From an uncultured Acidimicrobiaceae bacterium (GTDB taxonomy: Bacteria; Actinomycetota; Acidimicrobiia; Acidimicrobiales; Aldehydirespiratoraceae): DNA of 36,824 nucleotides. Location of the stretch: NCBI GenBank assembly GCA_913041415.1, contig CAJWHS010000017.1, positions 1 to 36,824 on the forward strand, given 5' to 3'. The position numbers were made by a program, and so were the translations under genes. This document shows positions 8,901 to 18,179 of this stretch, one piece after another (the first letter of the stretch is position 1; each line of letters begins with the position of its first letter). The notes under the pieces were generated by a model. The model was given only the letters and a program-made list of their open reading frames with translations. It was not told the origin of the DNA and made no database searches.

Positions 8901-10139
8901 GTGATGTCGCCCGATCCCGACTCGGTTGAGCAATGGCTCCTTAGCTTTGTGAAGCCTGACGCGCCTCGTGGTGTGCGGGCCCGGCTCGCCTCGGCGCAGT
9001 TGCTGGCCCGGTTGGACGACCCACAGGACCGGGTTCGGGCGGTGCATGTCGTCGGCACCGCAGGCAAGGGCACCGTCGCCCGTATCGTCGCTGCGTCACT
9101 CCGAGCAGCGGGCGGGTCGGTTGGACTCCACCAGTCGCCCCACGTGCACGACATCCGTGAGCGATTCATGGTGACGGACGAGCTCCCGCCATGGGAGGAG
9201 GTCGTCACAGCCATCGAGGAGATCCGACCCCACGTCGACGCCCTCGTAGCAGCGGGAGAAGCACCGACCTTTTTTGCGTTGACCACTGCGATCGCCCTCG
9301 TGATGGCGCGACGGATCGGCAGCGACTGGCTCGTCGTTGAAGCGGGCATTGGTGGACGGGTCGACGCCACCAATGTCTTCGGGCGTGCGGACGTGGTTAC
9401 CGCCGTGACGGCGATCGGCCTAGACCACACCGACGTACTGGGTCAGACGGTGTCGGCGATCGCAACCGAGAAGACGGCGGTGCTCGCCGGACGCACGACT
9501 GCCGTGCTCGGACCGCAACTGTTCAGCGAAGCAGCCGATGTGGCGCGGGCGGCAGCCGTCGAGCATGGGGTGCGTTTGGTCGAGGTAGCGGCGACGAACG
9601 ACTGGCGTCACGATGCTGAGGCGACCGCCGCCGCCGTGCTCACTGAACTAGACCCGTCGGCACCCGACCCGGTGTTCGGCTCACAGCCCGGTCGGTACGA
9701 GCAAGTGAATCTCCCCGAGATCCGGCCATCGAGATGGATCTTCGACGGTGCGCACAACCCGATGAAGCTCAAGGCGCTCGCCGGGCCCCTTCACTCCGAG
9801 CCGGGACCCCGGCTCGGAGTCGTGTCGGTGGGGGAGGGGAAGGACCTCGCCGGCTGTGCGGCCGCGATTACCCCTGCGCTGGATGCCGCGATCGTCGTGC
9901 CGTTCGGTCCGTCGCCTGGTGAGTTCGGGCCGCGGAGTCACCCGACCTCGGCGATGGCCGACGCGTTCCGTGCCGCTGCTGTCGCCGACGTGATTGAAGC
10001 GACCGACGCCGACGCTGCCGTCGCGATTGCGACGGCTCGCGGCGAGGTGTCGACAGTGGTGGTCACCGGCTCGTTCCTCCACCTGAACGACGTCCGACGA
10101 GCACTGCTTCGCCGTCGCATCCTGAAGAAAGGAACTTGA
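8901..10139 (+). CDS. folC: Folylpolyglutamate synthase / dihydrofolate synthase-like Mur ligase
   Basis: VVGTAGKGTVARIVAASLRAAGGSVGLHQSPHVHDIRERF, VVEAGIGGRVDATN, IGLDHTDVLGQTVSAIATEKTAV, WIFDGAHNPMKLKAL; FolC motifs. Confidence 0.88.
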   Translation: MMSPDPDSVEQWLLSFVKPDAPRGVRARLASAQLLARLDDPQDRVRAVHVVGTAGKGTVARIVAASLRAAGGSVGLHQSPHVHDIRERFMVTDELPPWEEVVTAIEEIRPHVDALVAAGEAPTFFALTTAIALVMARRIGSDWLVVEAGIGGRVDATNVFGRADVVTAVTAIGLDHTDVLGQTVSAIATEKTAVLAGRTTAVLGPQLFSEAADVARAAAVEHGVRLVEVAATNDWRHDAEATAAAVLTELDPSAPDPVFGSQPGRYEQVNLPEIRPSRWIFDGAHNPMKLKALAGPLHSEPGPRLGVVSVGEGKDLAGCAAAITPALDAAIVVPFGPSPGEFGPRSHPTSAMADAFRAAAVADVIEATDADAAVAIATARGEVSTVVVTGSFLHLNDVRRALLRRRILKKGT

Positions 10140-10151
10140 CGCTCGACCGGG

Positions 10152-11042
10152 TCAGCCGGCGAGTCCGGCGAGTGCCTCGGCCCGCCACTGTTCCGTCGCC
10201 TCGATCTGGTTGAACGTGTACATGTGCACGCCCTCGATGTCGAGCTCGAGCGCGGCGTTTGACAGCGGCATCATGAGGTCGTTCGGGTCATACGAGGTCG
10301 AGGTCAGCATTTTGGTGATGGCCGCCCGGTTCTTCTTGAGGTAACCGAGCGACGCGCCGAGACCGATGCGGACCCCCATCGTCATGAGCTTGGCCTTATC
10401 GACCACGCCCGACACGCCGAGGTGCACCGGCAGGGTCAAGCCTTCGGCCCGCTCCTTGCGCAGCCACGCCTCGATCACCTCGGCATCGAAGCACATCTGG
10501 GTCGAGCACCAGCCGGGGAGCCCGGCCTCGGCGAGCAGCGCCTGCTTGGCGTGGAGCGCCTCGTGCAGCTTCTCGTCGGAGATGACGGCGTGGTGGTCGG
10601 GGTACGAGGTGACGCCGAGGCCCTCAAGGCCATGGTCCTGCTCAAGGAAGTCCTTCAAGAAAAGCACGGCATCGAAGTACTCGCCGGGTGGGTCCTGATC
10701 GCCGCCGACCAGGAACATCTTCTTCAGGCCGTTGTCGCGCAGCCAGTGGGCGAGTTCTGCGCAGTGGGCTCGGTCGCGCACCATACGAGCCGAGATGTGA
10801 GGCACCGGTTCGAACCCGGCCGCCTGGAACTCATCGGTGAGACGCTGGGTCTCCTTGAGGCCCTTCACCGGCGACGCAGTGACGGATAGGGGTGCGCCGG
10901 CGGGCAGATGCTCGCGAGCATTGTCCAGGCTCTTCATCGGGATGACTTCGATGGTGAAGTTGCGAGTCAGGTGCTCGCGGTGGGCCCGGGCCTCCTCGGA
11001 CTCGACGATCTCTGGCACCTCGTTCTTCTTGAACAACGCCAT
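10152..11042 (-). CDS. Methylenetetrahydrofolate reductase family protein
   Basis: FTIEVIPMKSLDNA..., PLSVTASPVKGLKETQRLTDEFQAAGFEPVPHISARMVRDRAHCAELAHWLRDNGLKKMFLVGGDQDPPGEYFDAV, MCFDAEVIEAWL, GLPVHLGVSG-like segments; lies downstream of fhs. Start at MALFKKNEVPEIVE. Confidence 0.85.
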   Translation of the reverse strand: MALFKKNEVPEIVESEEARAHREHLTRNFTIEVIPMKSLDNAREHLPAGAPLSVTASPVKGLKETQRLTDEFQAAGFEPVPHISARMVRDRAHCAELAHWLRDNGLKKMFLVGGDQDPPGEYFDAVLFLKDFLEQDHGLEGLGVTSYPDHHAVISDEKLHEALHAKQALLAEAGLPGWCSTQMCFDAEVIEAWLRKERAEGLTLPVHLGVSGVVDKAKLMTMGVRIGLGASLGYLKKNRAAITKMLTSTSYDPNDLMMPLSNAALELDIEGVHMYTFNQIEATEQWRAEALAGLAG

Positions 11043-11085
11043 GGTGGGCTCTCTTCGCTGCGGTGGTTGGGGTGAGGACGGAGGA

Positions 11086-12783
11086 CTAGGACAGGTTGAC
11101 GATGTCGCCGTTGTCGTCGATATCGACCTGCATGGCAGCCGGGGCGGTGCCGAGGCCGGGCATGGTTCGCATGTCGCCACAGATCGGGTAGACGAAGCCG
11201 GCACCGACGGAGGCGCGAACCTCGCGTACCGGAAGGGTCCAGCCCTTGGGGGCACCCTTGAGCTTCGCGTCGTGGCTCAGCGAGAGGTGCTGCTTGGCGA
11301 TACAGACCGGCAGGTTGTCGAATCCCTGTGCGGTGTAGTTGGCGAGTTGCTTGTCGGCGGTCGCCGTGTATTCGACGCCGTCGGCGCCGTATACCTTGGT
11401 GGCGACAGCGTGGATCTTGTCCTTGAGCGAGGCGTCGTCTGGGTACAGGACCTGGAAGTTGGATTCCTCCTCGGCGGCTTCCTTGATGGCGGTGGCCAGC
11501 TCGGTGGCACCGCGCCCGCCGTCGGAGAAGTGGGTCGACACGGCGGCACGGGCGCCGTACTCCGAGGCGATCGCGTGGATGGCGGCGATGTCTTCATCGT
11601 GGTCGCCAGGGAACACATTGATCGCGACGACCGGGGTGCAGCCGTGGACCTGCATGTTCTCGAGCTGCTTGCGCAAGTTGTCGCCACCCAGGTGGACCTC
11701 GTCGGGGTTGGCCTTGAGTAGATCTTCGGGGAGCGGCTTGCCGGGGACGATCTTGTGGTTGCCGGAGTGGGCCTTGAGGCCCCGCACGGTCGCAACGAGC
11801 ACGGCAGCGTCGGGGGCGAGGCCCGAGTAGCGGCATTTGATGTTGAAGAAGCGCTCGGCGCCCATGTCGGCACCGAAGCCCGCCTCGGTGAGGAGGAAGT
11901 CGCTGGAATGGATACCAATGCGGTCAGCGACGATCGAACTGTTGCCGGTTGCGATGTTGCCGAACGGCCCTGTGTGCACGAGGGCCGGCGTGTTCTCCAA
12001 CGTTTGCATGAGGTTGGGTTTGATGGCCTCACGCAAGATGACGGTCATCGACCCGGCGGCGCCGATTTGCTCGCCGGTGATGGGATCGCCGGCCTTGGTG
12101 TAGCCCAGCACGATGCGGCCCATGCGCGCTCGGAGGTCGTGGAGGTCGGTGGCGAGGGCCAGTGCGGCCATGACTTCGGAGGCTGCGGTGATGTCGAAGC
12201 CGGTCTCGCGGGGAATGCCGTCCATCTTGCCGCCGAGGCCGATGGTGACGTTGCGCAGTGCACGGTCGTTGATGTCGACGACGCGACGCCAGGTGATGTT
12301 GTGAATGTCAAAACCGGCCTCGTTGCCGTGGTATATGTGCGCGTCGACCATGGCCGAGCAGAGGTTGTGTGCGGCAGTGACCGCATGCATGTCGCCGGTG
12401 AGGTGGAGGTTGAACAGTTCCATCGGTACGACCTGGCTGTAGCCGCCGCCGGCGGCGCCGCCCTTGATGCCGAAGGTCGGGCCCATCGAGGGTTGGCGGA
12501 TGGCGATGGTGGCGGACGACCCGATGTGCTGGAACGCCTGGCCTAAACCGACGGTGGTGGTGGTTTTTCCCTCACCCAGCGGGGTGGGGGTGATTGCCGA
12601 GACGACGACGTATTTCGCCTTCGGGCGATCGGCCATCTTCTCGATGGCGTCGAGCGTGATCTTTGCGGCACCTGAGCCGTACGGCTCGAGGCACTCGACG
12701 GGGATGCCGGCGTGGGCGGCGATCTCGGTGAGCGGACGGAGATTCGCCTGGGAGGCGATCTCGAGATCGGACGGGAAGGACAT
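11086..12783 (-). CDS. fhs: Formate--tetrahydrofolate ligase
   Basis: MSFPSDLEIASQANLRPLTEIAAHAGIPVECLEPYGSGAAKI..., TPTPLGEGKTTTTVGLGQAF, RQPSMGPTFGIKGGAAGGGYSQVVPMELFNLHLTGDMHAVTAAHNL, EAGFGADMGAERFFNIKCRYSGL, CIAKQHLSLSHDAKLKGAPKGW. Confidence 0.97.
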   Translation of the reverse strand: MSFPSDLEIASQANLRPLTEIAAHAGIPVECLEPYGSGAAKITLDAIEKMADRPKAKYVVVSAITPTPLGEGKTTTTVGLGQAFQHIGSSATIAIRQPSMGPTFGIKGGAAGGGYSQVVPMELFNLHLTGDMHAVTAAHNLCSAMVDAHIYHGNEAGFDIHNITWRRVVDINDRALRNVTIGLGGKMDGIPRETGFDITAASEVMAALALATDLHDLRARMGRIVLGYTKAGDPITGEQIGAAGSMTVILREAIKPNLMQTLENTPALVHTGPFGNIATGNSSIVADRIGIHSSDFLLTEAGFGADMGAERFFNIKCRYSGLAPDAAVLVATVRGLKAHSGNHKIVPGKPLPEDLLKANPDEVHLGGDNLRKQLENMQVHGCTPVVAINVFPGDHDEDIAAIHAIASEYGARAAVSTHFSDGGRGATELATAIKEAAEEESNFQVLYPDDASLKDKIHAVATKVYGADGVEYTATADKQLANYTAQGFDNLPVCIAKQHLSLSHDAKLKGAPKGWTLPVREVRASVGAGFVYPICGDMRTMPGLGTAPAAMQVDIDDNGDIVNLS

Positions 12784-12837
12784 GGTTTCCCCCAAAGAAA
12801 CTTTGCGGAGCCCGGGCCTGGGCGAGCGTACCAGCGT

Positions 12838-12872
12838 GTTCCACGATGCGGAACCCTTCCGCATCGTGGAAT
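12838..12872. promoter_or_regulatory. Tandem pair of predicted IclR-type operators upstream of fhs-metF
   Basis: GTTCCACGATGCGGAAC (12838-12854) + C + CTTCCGCATCGTGGAAT (12856-12872); 18-bp period; 55 bp from fhs ATG. Confidence 0.65.
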
Positions 12873-12916
12873 CAGCCAAAGGCTAACACCTGGTCACTTG
12901 GGGAGGAAGGCCGAGG

Positions 12917-13573
12917 TCAGCCGGCCAGCGGCGAGGCGAGCCGTTCCGTCACGGCTGAGCGGATCTCTGCGTCAAAGGCCCGGATGTGCTCTTCCATCAG
13001 CTCACCGGCTCGTTCGCCGTCGCCGGCCTGAAGGGCATCCATGAGTTCGGCGTGCTCGTCGACTGCGTGCTGCATCTCGGCGACGTCGGTAAGATAGAGG
13101 TGCCACAGCCGATCGGACTGGGCGTAGAGCATGTCAAGGGTGTCGACGAGGAACCGGTTGCCGGCGGCTTCCCACATGATCTCGTGACCGCGGCGGTCGA
13201 TCTCCATCAGGTGGAGGTTGCCGATGGCCGAGTCGGCGGCGTCGAGCGCTACGGCCATGGCGGTCCAGTGCTCGTCGGTGCCTCGGGCTGCCGCAAGGCG
13301 AGCTGCGTAGGGCTCGAGCACCGAGCGGGTCTCGAACAGCATCGACAATTCGGACACGTCGATGCCGCTCACGAACATACCGCGGCGGGGAATCACCGTG
13401 ACGAAGTGCTCTCGCGCCAAGCGCTGGAGGGCCTCGCGGATCGGCGTGCGGCTCATGCCGAGCGCCTCCTGCAGTGCCTCTTCGCGCAGGACGTCGCCGG
13501 GCGCGAAGTCGAGGCGCACGATCATGCGGCGCAGTTGCTGGTAGGCCTGTTCGGAGAGTGAAAGTTCGGTCAT
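12917..13573 (-). CDS. GntR-family (FadR/FCD subgroup) transcriptional regulator
   Basis: MTELSLSEQAYQQLRRMIVRLDFAPGDVLREEALQEALGMSRTPIREALQRLAREHFVTVIPRRGMFVSGIDVSEL (wHTH) and FCD-like C-terminus. ORF track start at 13897 is over-extended. Confidence 0.92.
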   Translation of the reverse strand: MTELSLSEQAYQQLRRMIVRLDFAPGDVLREEALQEALGMSRTPIREALQRLAREHFVTVIPRRGMFVSGIDVSELSMLFETRSVLEPYAARLAAARGTDEHWTAMAVALDAADSAIGNLHLMEIDRRGHEIMWEAAGNRFLVDTLDMLYAQSDRLWHLYLTDVAEMQHAVDEHAELMDALQAGDGERAGELMEEHIRAFDAEIRSAVTERLASPLAG

Positions 13574-13660
13574 CGCAGTCGCCACGGCTCCGCCGTGGAT
13601 CCCGATTGACGCGTTGTCGAACCGGGGGTTGCCCGACACGCGAACGTGCCGTACTATTTG

Positions 13661-13684
13661 GATGATACACTGGTGATATATCAT
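13661..13684. promoter_or_regulatory. Candidate GntR operator upstream of the DMGDH-like gene
   Basis: gATGATACACTGGTGATATATCAT; contains perfect 10-bp palindrome TGATATATCA (13674-13683) between the divergent gntR and DMGDH-like genes. Confidence 0.4.
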
Positions 13685-13766
13685 TGCGTCAAGCAACAGC
13701 GTTTCGGACTCCGATCGCGTCACCGACTCCCGAGACCGCATCACAACAACACTGAGGGGAACCAAC

Positions 13767-16289
13767 GTGAGCGACTTCCCGACTTCCGCCAAGGTCGTCG
13801 TCATCGGCGCCGGCATCGTCGGCAACTGCCTAGTGGGCCATCTGGCCCGCCTCGGCTGGACCGACCTCGTCCTGCTGGACAAGGGCCCACTGCCCAACCC
13901 GGGCGGCTCGACCGGCCATGCGTCAAACTTTATCTTCCCGGTCGATCACAACAAGGAAATGGCGCTACTCGGCGAGCAGTCCGCCAACCAGTACCGCGAC
14001 ATGGACCTCTCGGTCGACTCCGGTGGCATTGAGGTCGCCCGAACCCAGGAGCGCATGGACGAACTCCAGCGCCGGATGACCTCCGCCAAGGCGTGGGGCA
14101 TTGAGGCCCACCTGCTCGACCCCGCCCAGGTCAAGGAGCTCGTACCGTTCGTCAACGACGACGTCATCCTCGGTGGCTTCTACTGCCCGACCGTCTCGGT
14201 GGTCGACTCCCTCGAGACTGGCACCGTGATGCGCAAGGAGGCCATCGAGAAGGCCGGCTGCCAGGTCTTCGCCAACACCGAGGTGCTCGACATCCTTACA
14301 GATGACACCCCGCGTCCGAACGGTCGACGCAAGGTCACCGGTGTCGTCACCGACAAGGGCACGATCGACGCCGAGCACGTCGTCGTCGCCTGCGGTGTGT
14401 GGTCGAACCAGATCGCCTACATGGCCGACACCTATATCCCGCTCGTTCCGGCCGTGCACCAGATGGCCGACGTCGGCCCGCTCGACGTGCTCGCCGAGAC
14501 CAACAACGAGATCGGGTACCCGATCGTCCGCGACATGGACACCTTCTGCTATGAGCGTCAGTCGGCCGGCTCGATGGAGGTCGGCTCCTACGCCCACCGC
14601 CCGATCCTGCACCACCCCGACGAGATCCCGTCGAACGAAGAGGCGGCGCTCAGCCCCACCGAGATGCCCTTCACTGCGGACGACTTCGACCAGCAGATGG
14701 AAGAGGCCATCGAGTTGATGGACATGCTCGGCGACGCCGAGATCAAGTACGCCATCAACGGTCTGCTCTCGCTCACCCCCGATGCGATGCCGTGTCTCGG
14801 TGAGCTCCCCGACGTCGAGAACTTCTGGGCCGCCTCCGCCGTCTGGGTCAAGGAAGGTCCCGGCATGGCGCAGGTCGTCGCCGAGTGGATGACTCACGGC
14901 TACCCCCGTGTCATCGACTCCCACGGCGCCGACGTCGCCCGCTTCTACGACGAGGAGAAGAGCGACGAGCACATCTGGGCTCGCGCATCGGAGCACTTCA
15001 ACAAGACCTACGGCATCGTCCACCCCGCCGAGCAGTGGGATTCGCGTCGCCACCTCGTCGAGGCGCCGTTCAAGAGCCGCCAGGAAGCCCTCGGCGCTGA
15101 GTTTTTCCAGGCTCGCGTCTGGGAACGCCCGCAGTGGTACACCTCGAACGCCGACCTCGTCGAGCGCTACGGCCTCGAAGAGCGCCCGGTTGAATGGGAC
15201 AACCGCTGGTGGAACCCGATCACCGTCGGCGAGCACCTCAACCTGCGCGAGAACTGCGGTCTGATCGACCTCAGCGCCTTCCAGATCTTCGAACTTGAGG
15301 GCCCCGGCGCCGTCGAGTTCGCCGACTACCTCGCGGTCAACAAGATCGATGTTCCGGTCTTCCGCTCGGTCTACACCCCGTGGCTCAACCAGGATGGTGG
15401 CTTCCACTCCGACCTCACCATGATGCGCATGGCCGAGGATCGCGTCCGCATCGTCACCGGCGTCTTCGACGGTGGCCGCGACGAGTTCTGGGTCCGCAAG
15501 CACATGCCCAACGACGGTTCGGTGACCTTCACCAACCTCACCAAGCAGATCAGCACGCTCGGCCTCTGGGGCCCGAACGCCCCGTCCGTGCTCGGTCAGC
15601 TCACCGATCACGATCTCTCCCACGAGGGCTCGCCGTACGGCTCGTACCTCCCGGTCACCATCGCAGGTGTCGAGTGCCACCTGTTCCGCATCTCCTATGT
15701 CGGCGACACTGGCTGGGAGATCTACATGCCGTGGGACGAGGCGGGCACCGTCTTCGACGCGATCATGGAAGCCGGCGAGGACCACGGTCTGCGCATCACC
15801 GGCGGCGGCGTGTACTCGCTGTCGGGTCGCATCGAGAAGGGCTACCGCCTGATGGGCGCCGAGCTGGAGTCGGAGTACAACCCGATCGAGGCTGGCCTCG
15901 CCCGTCCGAAGGTCAAGGCCGCAGACTTCATCGGCAAGGAGGCCTACCTGGCCGCCCGTGAAGCTGGTGCCGAGGTCCAGTGCGTGACGCTGATCGTCGA
16001 CGACAACGTCGACAGCAACGGCAACGAGCGCTTCATGCAGGGCGGCAACGAGCCCATCCTCACCCTCGACGGTGAGCGCATCGTCGACAGCCACGGTCGC
16101 GTCTCGCGTGTGACCACCGCCGGCTACAGCCCCTCGCTGGGCAAGAACCTGCTCATGGGCTACCTGCCCAACGAGTTGGCCGTGCCCGGCACCAAGCTGC
16201 AGTCGATGTACATGAACGGGCTCTACTCCTGCACTGTCGTGGGCAGTGGCTCGGCCTTCGATCCCGAAGACACCCGTCTGAAGGGCTGA
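13767..16289 (+). CDS. FAD-dependent oxidoreductase with C-terminal GcvT domains (dimethylglycine/sarcosine dehydrogenase-like)
   Basis: 840 aa; N-term KVVVIGAGIVGNCLVGHLARLGWTDLVLLDKGPLPNPGGSTGHASN; mid NPITVGEHLNLRENCGLIDLSAFQIFELEGPGAVEFADYL; C-term WEIYMPWDEAGTVFDAI.., EKGYRLMGAELESEYNPIEAGLARPKVKAADFIGKEAY, GRVSRVTTAGYSPSLGKNLLMGYLP (GcvT). Substrate not determinable from sequence alone. Confidence 0.9.
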   Translation: MSDFPTSAKVVVIGAGIVGNCLVGHLARLGWTDLVLLDKGPLPNPGGSTGHASNFIFPVDHNKEMALLGEQSANQYRDMDLSVDSGGIEVARTQERMDELQRRMTSAKAWGIEAHLLDPAQVKELVPFVNDDVILGGFYCPTVSVVDSLETGTVMRKEAIEKAGCQVFANTEVLDILTDDTPRPNGRRKVTGVVTDKGTIDAEHVVVACGVWSNQIAYMADTYIPLVPAVHQMADVGPLDVLAETNNEIGYPIVRDMDTFCYERQSAGSMEVGSYAHRPILHHPDEIPSNEEAALSPTEMPFTADDFDQQMEEAIELMDMLGDAEIKYAINGLLSLTPDAMPCLGELPDVENFWAASAVWVKEGPGMAQVVAEWMTHGYPRVIDSHGADVARFYDEEKSDEHIWARASEHFNKTYGIVHPAEQWDSRRHLVEAPFKSRQEALGAEFFQARVWERPQWYTSNADLVERYGLEERPVEWDNRWWNPITVGEHLNLRENCGLIDLSAFQIFELEGPGAVEFADYLAVNKIDVPVFRSVYTPWLNQDGGFHSDLTMMRMAEDRVRIVTGVFDGGRDEFWVRKHMPNDGSVTFTNLTKQISTLGLWGPNAPSVLGQLTDHDLSHEGSPYGSYLPVTIAGVECHLFRISYVGDTGWEIYMPWDEAGTVFDAIMEAGEDHGLRITGGGVYSLSGRIEKGYRLMGAELESEYNPIEAGLARPKVKAADFIGKEAYLAAREAGAEVQCVTLIVDDNVDSNGNERFMQGGNEPILTLDGERIVDSHGRVSRVTTAGYSPSLGKNLLMGYLPNELAVPGTKLQSMYMNGLYSCTVVGSGSAFDPEDTRLKG

Positions 16290-16301
16290 TCCGGAGCACT
16301 C

Positions 16302-17063
16302 ATGAAGATTCTCTGCTGTGTGAAGCGGGTGCCCGCCCCGGGTGCGAAGATAAATGTGACCGCCGACGGGCAAGACGTCGATGCTGCACACCTCGGGTTC
16401 ACCATGAGCCCCCATGAGGAGTGCGCCGTCGAAGGTGCCGTGCAGCTCATCGAAGAGCACGGTGGCGAGGTCACCGTGCTCACGTTGGGCACGGGCGATG
16501 CCGAGGAGCAGCTGCGTTACGCCGTCTCCGTCGGCGCGACCCATGGCGTGCTCGTTGAGGCCGACACCATCCAGTGGGATCCCCAGCGCACGGCGCAGGC
16601 GATCACCGCAGCGGTCCAGGAACTTGAGGGCGACGAACCCTTCGACCTGATCATGTTCGGCAACGAGTCGGCCGACGCGGGCGGCTTCCAGGTCGGTATT
16701 CGCATCGCCATGGCCCTGGGTCGCCCGATCGTGCAGGGCATCAAGGGTGTGGAGATCGGTGACGACACGATCATCGCCCGACGAGAGATCGACGGCGGTT
16801 TCGAGGTCTACGAATTGCCCAGTCCCGCCGTGCTCGGCATCAAAGAAGGCCTCAACCTTCCCCGCTATCCGACCATGAAGGGTCGCCTTGCGTCCAAGAA
16901 GGTCGAACTGAACTCGATCACCGCCAGCGCCGCCGAAGGTGGCCAGGTCCGCGTGAAGCTGCACCGCCCAGAAGAGACCGTGTCGGAGACCGTCATCCTC
17001 GGCATGGGCGCCGAGGCAGCTGCGGCCGTGGTCGACGTCCTCGATGAACTTGGAGTCCTCTGA
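16302..17063 (+). CDS. etfB: Electron transfer flavoprotein beta subunit
   Basis: MKILCCVKRVPAPGAKINVTADGQDVD...MSPHEECAVEGAVQLIEEHGGEVTVLTLG; followed directly by etfA. Confidence 0.93.
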   Translation: MKILCCVKRVPAPGAKINVTADGQDVDAAHLGFTMSPHEECAVEGAVQLIEEHGGEVTVLTLGTGDAEEQLRYAVSVGATHGVLVEADTIQWDPQRTAQAITAAVQELEGDEPFDLIMFGNESADAGGFQVGIRIAMALGRPIVQGIKGVEIGDDTIIARREIDGGFEVYELPSPAVLGIKEGLNLPRYPTMKGRLASKKVELNSITASAAEGGQVRVKLHRPEETVSETVILGMGAEAAAAVVDVLDELGVL

Positions 17064-18028
17064 TGTTGCTCGTCATTCTCGAACACGAAAACGGTCAGCT
17101 CGTCGAGGCCGCCCGTGAAGCCTTGACCTTTGGTCGTGTGCTCGCAAAGAAGATGGGCGAGGATCTTGAGGCTGCGATCATCGGCAGTGACGACGACGAC
17201 CTCGTCGAAGCCGCCGGCCAGTACGGCGCCGAGACCGTTCACACCGTCACCCACGACCTTCTCACCGATTACGGCCCCGACGCGTTCGGTTCCGTGATCG
17301 CCCAGATGGTCGAGTCGCTCGATCCCGATGCCGTGCTCTCGTGCGGCTCGGACCGAGCGAACGAGTTCATGGCCAACGCCGCCGCTCGTCTCGATGCGCC
17401 GTTCGTCGCCAACTGCACCGACGTCAATCCTGGTGACACGTGGGCGATGACCCGTATTCAGTGGGGTGGCTCGTTGCTTGAGGACGCGACGCTCACGGCC
17501 GATGTGCCCCTGCTCACCTGTGGACTGCATGCCGTCGCCGCCGAGATCGGTGACGAGGAGGATGCTGTCGCAGAGGAGTTCGACGTCGATCTCGACGAGT
17601 CGTTCACCATCACGATGGTGAAGGACCGTGTCGTCCAGGAAGCCGGTGTCACGCTGCCGACCGCTGCGGTCGTTGTTGGTGGTGGCCGCGGCGTCGGCTC
17701 CGAGGACGGCTTCGGCCAGCTCGAAGAGCTCGCCAACCTGCTCGGTGGCCGTGTCGGTTGCTCGCGTGCGGTGACCAACCTCGGTTGGCGTCCGCACGCC
17801 GACCAGGTCGGCCAGACCGGAACCCGGATCGCCCCGGAGATCTACATCGCGTCTGGTATCTCGGGTGCCATCCAGCACTGGGTCGGCGCGATGGCGTCGA
17901 AGCACATCCTGGCGATCAACACCGACAAGGAAGCCAACATGGTGACCAAGGCCGACTGGGCCGTGATCGGTGATCTTCACGAGGTGATCCCGGCAATCAT
18001 CGCCGAGGTCCAGTCTCGCAAGGGCTGA
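17063..18028 (+). CDS. etfA: Electron transfer flavoprotein alpha subunit
   Basis: GGRGVGSEDGFGQLEELANLLGGRVGCSRAVTNLGWRPHADQVGQTGTRIAPEIYIASGISGAIQHWVGAMASKHILAINTDKEANMVTKADWAVIGDLHEVIPAI; FAD-binding signature of EtfA; overlaps etfB stop. Confidence 0.96.
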   Translation: MLLVILEHENGQLVEAAREALTFGRVLAKKMGEDLEAAIIGSDDDDLVEAAGQYGAETVHTVTHDLLTDYGPDAFGSVIAQMVESLDPDAVLSCGSDRANEFMANAAARLDAPFVANCTDVNPGDTWAMTRIQWGGSLLEDATLTADVPLLTCGLHAVAAEIGDEEDAVAEEFDVDLDESFTITMVKDRVVQEAGVTLPTAAVVVGGGRGVGSEDGFGQLEELANLLGGRVGCSRAVTNLGWRPHADQVGQTGTRIAPEIYIASGISGAIQHWVGAMASKHILAINTDKEANMVTKADWAVIGDLHEVIPAIIAEVQSRKG

Positions 18029-18083
18029 CCTTCGCTCGATACCAAGTCGCAGGTCATCGTCCGCCCGATTCGGACCCTGCACG

Positions 18084-18127
18084 ACGAACAGCCCTCGCTC
18101 CTCAGGGCGACGGCTGTTCGTTGTTTT
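18084..18127 (+). terminator. Rho-independent-like terminator after etfA
   Basis: ACGAACAGCC ... GGCTGTTCGT, perfect 10-bp inverted repeat extended by TCG/CGA, followed by TGTTTT. Confidence 0.65.
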
Positions 18128-18179
18128 CGGTTGCGCCAGCGGCGGCGCGATGATGACGGCCCCGAGTGAGGAGCCCGAG

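Noticed and set aside
13965-16964. 999-aa open frame on the minus strand opposite the DMGDH-like gene and etfB
   Set aside because: Lies entirely antisense to two strongly supported genes. The product is low-complexity Asp/Val/Gly/His-rich with no family resemblance, as expected from mirrored codon bias in high-GC DNA.
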